A program made the translations under genes and the position numbers. This document shows positions 7,605-13,675 of a stretch of 13,675 nt of DNA, piece by piece. The first letter of the stretch is position 1, and each line of letters starts with the position of its first letter. The notes under the pieces were generated by a model that saw nothing but the letters and a program-made list of their open reading frames with translations, did not search any database and had not been told where the DNA came from. This DNA is from an uncultured Clostridia bacterium (GTDB taxonomy: Bacteria > Bacillota > Clostridia > Christensenellales > Pumilibacteraceae): NCBI GenBank assembly GCA_947588325.1, contig CANPYH010000029.1, forward strand, positions 1 to 13,675, in the 5' to 3' direction.

Positions 7605-8765
7605 TCAGACGGTCAGCAGTTTCCTGTAAAAACAATTACCGTCATAGCGGGACAAGACAGAGTATATGTCAACGGCGCGTTTATCAACCTCGTACTGTGC
7701 GCAGTTTGCGGGAAGGTAACGCTCGTCGGCTTTTGTTTTAAGAATATTACTCGGAAGGGTTCGGAGCAAATTTTCCGAATCCTTTCTTATTCCGAGCAAT
7801 CTCGCAAACGCATATCCGCCGCATTGCATTTGCTTGGTGATTCCGAGCAGGGTGTGTAGGCATATCCGCATTATTCGCCCCTTAGTATATCTCGCTCCGC
7901 ACACCTCGCCGACAACTTCCTCGTATGAAGTAAGCCTCTCGGCGGCTTTCTTAATCCGATATTCCAGCCCCTCCGCGCAGTCGGGTGTATCCGCAATTCG
8001 GGATAGATCTACCGAGCGCAATGTATGCACGATAAGCGTGCCGTAAGCCGAGTACGATACCGAGTGCGCCGCGCTTTCCCGTTTAATTATATCGAAGGAC
8101 GCTTGCGGCATAAACGATATGTTCGCGGGGCAGATCGGACCTGTACGCAGTTCGGCGGCAGAACGAATATTCTCGCCGCGCATTCGTTTTACGGGGATAA
8201 AGCGGATATTGCTTCCGGAAGTGAGAAGCGCTTTTTTATATTCGACCGCAAGTTTATTGTTAGGCGCAACGAGAAGATTTGTTATTAAATCGGGATCGAC
8301 GTCTCTTTTCTCGGCGGCAACGGCGGTTGCAACGGTAACTGCTTTGGGGTAGGGCATACCGCTGTCTAAAGCGGAGCGAAGTGCGTCCGTAAACTCGGCA
8401 GGCTCTTCGCGTTGCACTTCGGCAGCGACGGTCAGAAGATAAGCGTCGTCGGTCTCGACGCCCATAACGAGAGAATCGACTCCGCGAATGGTATTAAGTA
8501 TTCCGACAGCTCCGCTCGCGAAACGCTCTGCACTCGCCGTAGCATAGACGGCAGGCAGCTCAATAACGGCGTCGGCACCGCATTTAAGCGCGCACTCGGC
8601 GCGGGCATATTCGTCGGCAACGGCGGGAGTAGCGCGTTGAACGAAATCGCCACTCATGAGCGCTATCAGCTTATCCGCACCGCTTATCCGCTTTGCCTCG
8701 GAAAAGATATATTCGTGTCCGTTATGTAACGGGTTCAGTTCGCATATAACCGCGCAAATTCTCAT
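7605..8765 (-). CDS. tmcAL: tRNA(Met) cytidine acetate ligase TmcAL
   Basis: TmcAL (Bacillus YlbM) activates acetate with ATP to acetyl-AMP and acetylates C34 of elongator tRNA-Met. Recognised by the N-terminal nucleotidyltransferase motif NPLHNGH (11-17), MSGDFVQR (37-44), IELP (68-71) and PNNKLAVEYKKAL (168-180). At 386 residues it is near the usual 390-415. The segment where relatives read roughly KRIG-x-x-YHD then SATAIR is shortened here to KRMRGENIRSAAELR (193-207), so assignment to the family is firm but activity is less so. The ATG has GGAG five bases upstream. It is divergent from pta-ackA and convergent with the DAHP synthase gene. I see no convincing promoter on this strand in the upstream gap. 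Confidence 0.88.
   Translation of the reverse strand: MRICAVICELNPLHNGHEYIFSEAKRISGADKLIALMSGDFVQRATPAVADEYARAECALKCGADAVIELPAVYATASAERFASGAVGILNTIRGVDSLVMGVETDDAYLLTVAAEVQREEPAEFTDALRSALDSGMPYPKAVTVATAVAAEKRDVDPDLITNLLVAPNNKLAVEYKKALLTSGSNIRFIPVKRMRGENIRSAAELRTGPICPANISFMPQASFDIIKRESAAHSVSYSAYGTLIVHTLRSVDLSRIADTPDCAEGLEYRIKKAAERLTSYEEVVGEVCGARYTKGRIMRICLHTLLGITKQMQCGGYAFARLLGIRKDSENLLRTLPSNILKTKADERYLPANCAQYEVDKRAVDIYSVLSRYDGNCFYRKLLTV
7755..7784 (+). terminator. Putative intrinsic terminator of the + strand operon, inside tmcAL
   Basis: Arms 7755-7765 and 7774-7784 form an 11-base-pair stem with one G-U pair and an 8-base loop, followed on the + strand by TCTTATT after a CCTT stem end. It lies about 155 bases past the DAHP synthase stop, within the antisense-coded C-terminal part of tmcAL. 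There is no room for a terminator in the four bases between the two stops. The T-run is imperfect, so efficiency is uncertain; read on the - strand, no T-run follows. Confidence 0.5.
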
Positions 8766-8792
8766 TTTTTCTCCGCAACTTTGTCAATTTTA

Positions 8793-8821
8793 TTTACATT
8801 TACAGATTTTTGTTTTATACT
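8793..8821 (+). promoter_or_regulatory. Sigma-A-type promoter of pta-ackA-comFC
   Basis: TTTACA (8793-8798), a 17-base spacer and TATACT (8816-8821) fit the vegetative consensus well. Transcription would start near 8828, giving a leader of about 40 bases before pta. It sits in the AT-rich gap between divergent tmcAL and pta. Confidence 0.7.
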
Positions 8822-8851
8822 GACAATATAACATAATTCACTGCAAAAAAC

Positions 8852-8857
8852 AAGGAG
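8852..8857 (+). promoter_or_regulatory. Ribosome binding site of pta
   Basis: AAGGAG ends 11 bases before the ATG at 8869. The spacing is slightly long but better than for the next in-frame ATG at 8878, so 8869 is preferred. Confidence 0.65.
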
Positions 8858-8868
8858 TTTCAGGCTGT

Positions 8869-9885
8869 ATGTCAAGCATGATTGAACAGATCAAGAAAAA
8901 TGCCGCCGCGCTCGGGAAAACGATAGTCCTTTGCGAAGGAGAGGATCCCCGCGTAGTCGAAGCGGCGGCAAAAATCACGAAAGAGAAGATTGCTAAAATC
9001 GTACTTATCGGTAACGAAGAAGAGTGTAAAAAAGTCGCTCCGCACGTCGACCTCAGCGGTATAACGCTTATCGACCCGCTCACGGACGATAAAGTCAACG
9101 AGTATGCCAATATCCTTTACGAGGCGAGAAAGGCGAAGGGTATGACCCCCGAGCTTGCGCTTTCGGCGGCAAAGGATCGCACAATGTTCGGCGCGCTTAT
9201 GCTTAAAGCGGGCGACGTTGACGGATACGTTTCGGGAGCTTGCCACTCCACGGCGAACACGCTCCGCCCGGGATTGCAGGTAATCAAAACCGCGCCCGGC
9301 ACCAATATAGTTTCGAGCAGCTTCATTATGATTGCGCCCGAAGGCGGAAACGCTTATTGCAAGGACGGCGCATTCGTGTTTGCAGATTGCGCGCTTAATA
9401 TTTGCCCGACGGCAGAAGAACTTGCCGAGATTGCGGTTACGAGCGCGGAGACGGCTAAAAATATAGCGGGTATCGAACCGAAAGTCGCTATGCTGTCCTT
9501 CTCCACGAAAGGCTCGGGCAATGACGCGAAGTTTACCAATACCGTAGCAAAGGTACAGAAGGCGACAGAGATTGCAAAGAGCCTCGCTCCCGACCTTGCG
9601 CTTGACGGCGAGTTCCAATTCGACGCCGCGCTTGTTCCCAAGGTAGCTGCTATAAAGGCGCCCGACAGCAAGATAGCTGGGCAAGCGAACGTGTTCGTAT
9701 TCCCCGACATCAATGCGGGCAATATCGGTTACAAGATTGCGGAGAGGCTCGGCGGCTTCGTTGCTATCGGACCTATCTGCCAGGGCTTTGCAAAGCCGCT
9801 TAACGACCTGTCGCGCGGGTGCTGCACGGAAGATATCGTACTCACCGTCGCCGTAACGGCACTTCAAGCCGATATGAACAAATAA
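8869..9885 (+). CDS. pta: Phosphate acetyltransferase
   Basis: Transfers acetyl from acetyl-CoA to phosphate, giving acetyl phosphate and CoA. At 338 residues it is the short single-domain form typical of Gram-positives. The diagnostic C-terminal stretch begins at about residue 278 with FPDINAGNIGYKIAERLGG and continues through GPICQGFAKPLNDLSRG; GYVSGACHST and the DGEFQFDAA segment also match. It is followed 12 bases later by ackA, giving the standard two-gene route from acetyl-CoA to acetate and ATP used by fermentative anaerobes. Confidence 0.96.
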   Translation: MSSMIEQIKKNAAALGKTIVLCEGEDPRVVEAAAKITKEKIAKIVLIGNEEECKKVAPHVDLSGITLIDPLTDDKVNEYANILYEARKAKGMTPELALSAAKDRTMFGALMLKAGDVDGYVSGACHSTANTLRPGLQVIKTAPGTNIVSSSFIMIAPEGGNAYCKDGAFVFADCALNICPTAEELAEIAVTSAETAKNIAGIEPKVAMLSFSTKGSGNDAKFTNTVAKVQKATEIAKSLAPDLALDGEFQFDAALVPKVAAIKAPDSKIAGQANVFVFPDINAGNIGYKIAERLGGFVAIGPICQGFAKPLNDLSRGCCTEDIVLTVAVTALQADMNK

Positions 9886-9897
9886 TCGGAGGGACAT

Positions 9898-11088
9898 ATG
9901 AAAGTACTTGTTATAAATTCCGGCAGTTCGTCGCTTAAATACAGACTGATAGAAATGGACAATGAGTCCGTACTCGCGAAAGGCGTTGCGGACAGAATAG
10001 GCATAGGCAATTCGAGCCTTAAACACTCGGGCAAAAAGGACGCCGTTATCGAGAAGGATATGGCGGACCACTCGCAGGCAATTAAGCTCGTCCTTTCCGC
10101 GCTCACTAACCCAGAATACGGCGTTATCTCCTCGGTAAGTGAGATTGCCGCGGTAGGGCACAGGGTAGTAGCGGGCGGCGAACAATTCACGCAAAGCGCA
10201 CTTATAGGCGACAAGGAAATGCGCGAGTTCCGCGACCTCGTCGAGCTTGCGCCGCTGCATATGCCCGCCTGCCTCACGGGAATCGAAGCCTGCATGGAAG
10301 TTATGCCCGATATCCCGCACGTCGCCGTGTTCGATACGTCCTTCCACAGCACTATGCCCGAAGTCGCTAAACTTTACGGCATCGATTACGGCGATTATAA
10401 GTCGCTGAAAATACGCAGATACGGCGCTCACGGAATAAGTCACCAATTCATTTCGCAGGAAGCCGCGAAGATTATGGGCAGGAAGAACTTCAACCTGATT
10501 GTCTGCCACCTCGGTAACGGCGCAAGTCTTTCCGCAGTTAAGGACGGCAAATGCGTAGAAACGACTATGGGTTTCACACCCCTCGAAGGACTGATCATGG
10601 GAACGCGTTGCGGCGATATAGATCCCACCGTCGTACAATTTCTCTGCAACAAGAAAGGCTGGGATGTCAACAGAGCTATCAGCTACCTTAACAAGGAATG
10701 CGGCGTTAAGGGCATAAGCGGAGTAAGCAGCGATTTCAGAGACCTTATCGCAGCGGAAAACGAGGGTAACGAAAGAGCACGCCTCGCAATCGATATGTTC
10801 GCATACAAGGTTAAGAAGTATATAGGCTCATACGCTGCGGTCATGAACGGCGTGGATATGATCGTGTTTACGGCAGGGATAGGCGAGCACACTCCCGAAG
10901 TCAGAGAGAAAGTCCTCTCGGGAATGGAGTACCTCGGAATAGAATTCGATAACGACGCTAACTACAACGCGAAGGGCGACATTATCAAACTTTCGAAGGA
11001 TACTTCCAAAGTCGGCGTATATGTCATACCGACTAACGAAGAACTCGTTATTGCACGCGAGACGGTTGCGGTCGTAAGCGCGAAGTAA
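9898..11088 (+). CDS. ackA: Acetate kinase
   Basis: Interconverts acetyl phosphate plus ADP and acetate plus ATP. ASKHA-fold motifs in order: NSGSSSLKY (7-15), GHRVVAGGE (87-95), FDTSFH (145-150, with the catalytic aspartate), RYGAHG (174-179), HLGNGAS (204-210), GTRCGDIDP (235-243) and FTAGIGEH near the C-terminus. Length 396 residues is typical. GGAGGG lies four bases upstream of the ATG, the strongest ribosome binding site in the window. It is co-transcribed with pta and comFC. Confidence 0.97.
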   Translation: MKVLVINSGSSSLKYRLIEMDNESVLAKGVADRIGIGNSSLKHSGKKDAVIEKDMADHSQAIKLVLSALTNPEYGVISSVSEIAAVGHRVVAGGEQFTQSALIGDKEMREFRDLVELAPLHMPACLTGIEACMEVMPDIPHVAVFDTSFHSTMPEVAKLYGIDYGDYKSLKIRRYGAHGISHQFISQEAAKIMGRKNFNLIVCHLGNGASLSAVKDGKCVETTMGFTPLEGLIMGTRCGDIDPTVVQFLCNKKGWDVNRAISYLNKECGVKGISGVSSDFRDLIAAENEGNERARLAIDMFAYKVKKYIGSYAAVMNGVDMIVFTAGIGEHTPEVREKVLSGMEYLGIEFDNDANYNAKGDIIKLSKDTSKVGVYVIPTNEELVIARETVAVVSAK

Positions 11089-11089
11089 G

Positions 11090-11830
11090 ATGAACAAAAT
11101 AGTCAAAACAATAGCAAAGCTTGTCTATCCGGACGGGCTTTGTTGCATTTCATGCGGTAACGAGATGTTCGTTGATGACAGAGCCGACGTCTGTTTTTGC
11201 AAAAAGTGTCTGCCGCAACGGAATGCGCACTACTGCAAAATATGCGGAGTTGGTTTGCCAAAGAGCACGCAGGACTATTGTAACTCCTGTCTGCATATCG
11301 GAAAAGAAGGGATATATTTCGACGCCGCACGCGCTCCATACCTCTACCGCGATGACAGCGTAAAAGCAATTGTGCACGACTTAAAATACAACGGCGGACA
11401 ATACCTCGCGGAGTATATGTCAAAGGCTATGATAGAGGTCGTTAAAGCGCAGGATTGGAAAATCGACGAAATTACGTATGTTCCGCTGCATTGGCGCAAA
11501 GAACAGAAGAGGGGATATAATCAATCAAAATGCCTTGCCAAGTACATATCCGAGGCGTTGAATATCCCGCTTACCGACGCTCTGAAAAAGACCGTATACA
11601 CGAGAACCTCTGCAGCAAGGCTCGGCAAGGATGACAGAAAGAAATTACTCGAAGGAACTTTCGCATTAAACAAAGACGTTAATAAGAAGAATATATTGCT
11701 CGTCGACGACGTTATGACGTCCAAGGCGACTTCCAACGAGTGCTCAAAGACGCTCAAAGAGGGAAAAGCAAAGCATGTATATGTCATCACATTCGCAACG
11801 AGCGTCGGAGACAATGAGCAAACTTATTGA
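11090..11830 (+). CDS. comFC: ComFC-family amidophosphoribosyltransferase-like protein
   Basis: A 246-residue ComF-type protein. The N-terminal quarter has four C-x2-C pairs (C19/C22, C37/C40, C49/C52, C64/C67), fitting bound zinc; the rest is a phosphoribosyltransferase-like domain with VPLHWRKEQKRGYNQ (131-145) and the PRPP-loop strand LLVDDVMTSKAT (203-214). In Bacillus and Helicobacter ComFC homologues are needed for natural transformation, acting on incoming single-stranded DNA in the cytoplasm; whether that applies here is unknown. Relatives usually read VDDV-x-TTGAT in the PRPP loop, so TSKAT is atypical. The ATG is one base after the ackA stop, so it is in the pta-ackA operon. No comFA lies nearby. 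Confidence 0.88.
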   Translation: MNKIVKTIAKLVYPDGLCCISCGNEMFVDDRADVCFCKKCLPQRNAHYCKICGVGLPKSTQDYCNSCLHIGKEGIYFDAARAPYLYRDDSVKAIVHDLKYNGGQYLAEYMSKAMIEVVKAQDWKIDEITYVPLHWRKEQKRGYNQSKCLAKYISEALNIPLTDALKKTVYTRTSAARLGKDDRKKLLEGTFALNKDVNKKNILLVDDVMTSKATSNECSKTLKEGKAKHVYVITFATSVGDNEQTY

Positions 11831-11880
11831 AATTTTGCCAGATTTTATACTGTATTATGTCTGTCATAGTATGATTATTC

Positions 11881-11913
11881 AAAAAAGACGAGTTAGTTAT
11901 ACTCGCCTTTTTT
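11881..11913. terminator. Bidirectional intrinsic terminator between comFC and sigF
   Basis: An A6 run and GACGAGT (11881-11893) pair with ACTCGCC and a T6 run (11901-11913) around a 7-base loop, with one A-C mismatch when read on the + strand (it becomes G-T on the other). Both strands end in six T residues, so it can stop the comFC transcript and the opposing spoIIA transcript. The sigF stop codon (11893-11895) lies at the edge of the loop, so part of the stem is sigF coding sequence. Confidence 0.85.
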
Positions 11914-12624
11914 GAACTCTTCTTTCATCATGCAGAGAATTTTATTTTCAAGCCGTGATACCTGTACTTGAGAAACGCCCATAACCCGCGCCACTTCGCA
12001 TTGCGTAGAACCGCGAAAGTAGCGAAGTATAATAATCTTCTTGTCTCTGTCGGGAAGTGAAGATATAAGGTCGCGCAGCATGATTTTATTTATATTATCG
12101 TTCTCGTTTTCTGACGTCGGGATCTTATCGATAACGTTTTTTCCGCTTTCGTCGTCCGTGTTTTCGTATATCGATATTGGCATTTTAGAGCTGTCGAGTA
12201 TGAACACAACGTCGCGCGGGTCTATGGCAAATTCCTCGGCTATTTGATCAACGGAAGGGGACTCGGCGTTCTTTTGCCTGTAACGCTCGATATAGCCGTT
12301 TATACGCGCGGCGTCGCTCTTAACCGAGCGAGATACCTTGATATAACCGTCGTCGCGGAGATAGCGCTTGACCTCGCCCATAATCATCGGTACGGCGTAT
12401 GTCGAAAACTTTACTTCATATTCGAAGGAGAAGTTGTTAATGGCTTTCAGAAAGCCTATACAGCCAAGCTGATAAAGGTCGTCATACTCTATTCCTCTGC
12501 CCTTATAGCGGCGGATTATGCTCTTAATCAAAGGGGAGTTTTCGGAGAGTAGCTTTGTTTTTGCCTGCTCGTTTCCGCTCTGCGCCTCTTTGATTAGCTG
12601 TGTTACCTCGTCCTGATCCAGCAT
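11893..12624 (-). CDS. sigF: RNA polymerase sporulation sigma factor SigF
   Basis: Forespore-specific sigma-70 family factor, the first compartment-specific sigma of endospore formation. Region 2 spans about 33-103, with the core-binding DDLYQLGCIGFLKA (48-61) and FSTYAVPMIMGEVKRYLRDDG; region 4 is at about 185-235, with an HTH near VARVMGVSQVQVSRLE. SigF and SigG are similar in sequence; the position directly after spoIIAA-spoIIAB identifies this one as SigF. The start MLDQDEV at 12624 has GGAG five bases upstream and gives 243 residues; the in-frame ATG 60 bases further up lies within spoIIAB and adds foreign residues. Activity is expected to be held by SpoIIAB and released by dephosphorylated SpoIIAA. 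Confidence 0.95.
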   Translation of the reverse strand: MLDQDEVTQLIKEAQSGNEQAKTKLLSENSPLIKSIIRRYKGRGIEYDDLYQLGCIGFLKAINNFSFEYEVKFSTYAVPMIMGEVKRYLRDDGYIKVSRSVKSDAARINGYIERYRQKNAESPSVDQIAEEFAIDPRDVVFILDSSKMPISIYENTDDESGKNVIDKIPTSENENDNINKIMLRDLISSLPDRDKKIIILRYFRGSTQCEVARVMGVSQVQVSRLENKILCMMKEEFKKGEYN

Positions 12625-12629
12625 CTGTT

Positions 12630-12635
12630 CTCCTA
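12630..12635 (-). promoter_or_regulatory. Ribosome binding site of sigF overlapping the spoIIAB stop
   Basis: On the - strand TAGGAG contains both the spoIIAB TAG stop (12633-12635) and the GGAG Shine-Dalgarno core, with the sigF ATG eight bases after the stop. This decides the sigF start and suggests coupled translation. Confidence 0.75.
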
Positions 12636-13061
12636 TAACTTTCGTTCCAACGATTTTTCCATCGTTACTTTCAACCCTCCGCATTCTCTGTTTTCGACTT
12701 TGAGACTGTCCATAAACGATTCCATTACGGTGAAGCCCATTCCCGAACGCTCTTCGTCGGTTTTAGTGGTATAGAACGGCTGCAATGCGGCGGGGATATC
12801 GGGTATACCTATCCCGTTATCCAATATCTCGATATGTAATGTGTTGCCGTCTATCTCCGCATATATCTCGACCTCGCCGTCCGTTTTGTTCGGGTAGCCG
12901 TGGACTATGCAGTTGGTAACCGCTTCGCTGACCGCCGTTTTGATATCTCCAAGCTCATCGATAGTGGGGTCGAGCTCCACGGCAAACGTCGCTATAATGC
13001 TCCGTGCAAGCGCCTCGTTCTTGCTTATCGCAGGTAAAATAATATCTATCCTGTTATTCAT
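12633..13061 (-). CDS. spoIIAB: Anti-sigma F factor SpoIIAB
   Basis: A serine kinase and anti-sigma factor that binds SigF and also phosphorylates SpoIIAA. It is a GHKL ATPase: N-box E46 and N50 within SEAVTNCIVHGY, G1 box DNGIGIPD (81-88), and the lid and G2 box ERSGMGF (104-110). Length 142 residues is usual. It is the middle gene of the operon, eight bases from each neighbour, so the three partners should be made in similar amounts. Confidence 0.95.
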   Translation of the reverse strand: MNNRIDIILPAISKNEALARSIIATFAVELDPTIDELGDIKTAVSEAVTNCIVHGYPNKTDGEVEIYAEIDGNTLHIEILDNGIGIPDIPAALQPFYTTKTDEERSGMGFTVMESFMDSLKVENRECGGLKVTMEKSLERKL

Positions 13062-13066
13062 ATCCG

Positions 13067-13072
13067 CTCCTA
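13067..13072 (-). promoter_or_regulatory. Ribosome binding site of spoIIAB overlapping the spoIIAA stop
   Basis: The same TAGGAG arrangement as before sigF: the TAG stop of spoIIAA (13070-13072) is the first half of the Shine-Dalgarno, and the spoIIAB ATG follows eight bases after the stop. Confidence 0.75.
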
Positions 13073-13381
13073 TGCAGTTTCTATTTTCGGCATAATGGAA
13101 TATATGCCCGAAAGCCTGAGAATCTTATCCACCGTCGCATTCGGCTCCTTAATGAAAAAAGCTACGGGCTTATTGCAAAATTTCTTGTATCTGCCGACGA
13201 GTACGCCGATCCCCGTTGAATCCATAAATGCCAGCCGCGACATATCGAGAATTACGCGATTTGCTCCCGAAGAAATATTTGCGTCGAGAGAACTCCGTAT
13301 TGCGGGCGCGGAGTCCTCGTCAAGCTCTCCGACGAGGGACGCGCGGAGCGTTTTACCCGTATAGTCATAAAATACTTCCAT
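13070..13381 (-). CDS. spoIIAA: Anti-sigma F factor antagonist SpoIIAA
   Basis: A 103-residue STAS-domain protein. Unphosphorylated, it displaces SigF from SpoIIAB; SpoIIAB phosphorylates it on one serine and SpoIIE reverses this. The phosphorylation site is seen in FMDSTGIGVLVGRYK, with S55 corresponding to S58 of Bacillus. AGAGG lies five bases before the ATG. It is the promoter-proximal gene of the spoIIA operon. In Bacillus this operon uses sigma-H, but I could not find a matching -35/-10 pair in the upstream 217 bases. Confidence 0.95.
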   Translation of the reverse strand: MEVFYDYTGKTLRASLVGELDEDSAPAIRSSLDANISSGANRVILDMSRLAFMDSTGIGVLVGRYKKFCNKPVAFFIKEPNATVDKILRLSGIYSIMPKIETA

Positions 13382-13525
13382 AAATACCTCTCGCGTTTTG
13401 CTTGTGTAATATTAACATACAAAATCATATGAATATGGGGAAGTGTTGACGCAAAAAGGGGAAGAAGGGCGAAAAGCCATGCTTAAAAATAGTACGAAAA
13501 AAAATCAAAAACCTCGCAAAATTTC

Positions 13526-13555
13526 TTGACACGAAAAAGCTAAATATAGTATATT
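13526..13555 (+). promoter_or_regulatory. Sigma-A-type promoter of the tRNA gene
   Basis: A perfect TTGACA (13526-13531), an 18-base spacer and TATATT (13550-13555). The predicted start near 13562 lies about 37 bases before the mature tRNA end. TATAGT at 13545 would leave only 13 bases of spacer and is less likely as the -10. Confidence 0.75.
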
Positions 13556-13598
13556 ACATAAGCAAGTGCGCAGGAGAGGCGCTGCGTTTCTGTGCTGC

Positions 13599-13675
13599 GG
13601 GCCTTTAGCTCAGTTGGTTAGAGCAACCGGCTCATAACCGGTTTGTCCGGGGTTCAAGTCCCTGAAGGCCCACCA
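13599..13675 (+). tRNA. tRNA with CAU anticodon, probably tRNA-Ile2 (otherwise elongator tRNA-Met)
   Basis: A complete 77-base cloverleaf: acceptor stem GGGCCTT/AAGGCCC, D arm GCTC/GAGC, anticodon stem ACCGG/CCGGT with loop CTCATAA (anticodon CAT at 13633-13635), five-base variable loop, and T arm CGGGG-TTCAAGT-CCCTG with one G-U pair. Discriminator A and CCA are encoded. It is not initiator tRNA: base 1 pairs with base 72 and the anticodon stem lacks three G-C pairs next to the loop. The acceptor pairs C4-G69 and C5-G68 are those described for TilS recognition of E. coli tRNA-Ile2, so after lysidine modification it likely reads AUA. Automatic pipelines may call it Met. The gene ends at the window edge; further tRNAs may follow. 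Confidence 0.93.

Noticed and set aside
7834..8729. Several + strand frames within tmcAL.
   Set aside because: They are antisense to a gene with family motifs along its length and show no domain of their own.
8766..8868. A - strand promoter for tmcAL (TTGTTT, 17 bases, TATATT, and a TTGACA close to the start codon).
   Set aside because: The first has a weak -35, and the TTGACA lies too close to the ATG with no -10, so neither can be asserted.
9864..10352. Further long - strand frames under ackA, and similar shadows under trmD, rbgA, rnhB, alr and the DAHP synthase gene.
   Set aside because: All lie opposite well-identified genes, with low-complexity or arginine/serine-rich translations typical of non-coding frames.
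8872..10638. A 588-codon open frame on the - strand opposite pta and ackA.
   Set aside because: It is the exact antisense of two certain enzyme genes, spans their junction, has no ribosome binding site or recognisable domain, and is explained by codon usage that avoids stops in that frame.
12625..12684. N-terminal extension of SigF from an upstream ATG.
   Set aside because: It lies in the spoIIAB coding region; the ATG at 12624 has a proper ribosome binding site and a family-like N-terminus.
13471..13490. Small hairpins around AAGCCATGCTT and GGGCGAAAAGCC before the tRNA promoter.
   Set aside because: The stems are only three to four base pairs and no proper T-run follows, so they are not supportable as terminators.

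Overview
The window carries ordinary chromosomal housekeeping genes of an anaerobic, spore-forming Firmicute of the class Clostridia. Three blocks point there: a complete spoIIAA-spoIIAB-sigF forespore operon, a pta-ackA acetate module divergent from tmcAL, and an ffh-rpsP-khpA-rimM-trmD-rbgA-rnhB-yraN translation block in the usual Firmicute order. A well-known cultured species is not recognisable; an uncultured gut clostridial lineage is a guess. I see no phage, transposon, CRISPR array or defence genes.

Bases 1-7600 (+ strand) form one tightly packed run. It begins with the 3' end of ffh (signal recognition particle) and continues through rpsP, khpA, rimM, trmD, rbgA, rnhB, yraN, alr, a 5-formyltetrahydrofolate cyclo-ligase gene, rsmD, coaD and a type I DAHP synthase gene. 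Most junctions overlap by 1 to 32 bases or leave only a few bases. The gaps that do exist (41 bases before rpsP, 27 before the DAHP synthase gene) hold no clear promoter or terminator, so the run may be one transcript. Functions are ribosome assembly and tRNA modification, then R-loop and DNA maintenance, then cell wall, one-carbon, CoA and aromatic amino acid precursors. The usual rplS between trmD and rbgA is missing.

Bases 7605-8765 (- strand) hold tmcAL, converging on the DAHP synthase gene with four bases between the stops. A terminator-like hairpin for the + strand transcript lies inside the tmcAL coding region. The roughly 100-base gap upstream of tmcAL contains a good sigma-A promoter for the divergent pta-ackA-comFC operon (8869-11830), which makes acetate and ATP, the two substrates TmcAL consumes.

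Bases 11881-11913 form a bidirectional terminator shared by comFC and the convergent spoIIA operon. On the - strand, spoIIAA, spoIIAB and sigF are joined by two near-identical junctions in which the stop codon is part of the next ribosome binding site. Beyond spoIIAA, a sigma-A promoter drives a CAU-anticodon tRNA gene on the + strand, ending exactly at the window edge; its acceptor stem suggests tRNA-Ile2 (AUA decoding) rather than tRNA-Met.

I found no convincing undescribed system. The observations worth a second look are about arrangement (missing rplS, terminator inside an opposing gene, acetate/tRNA-acetylation neighbours, tRNA identity) and family-atypical residues in ComFC, TmcAL and Alr.
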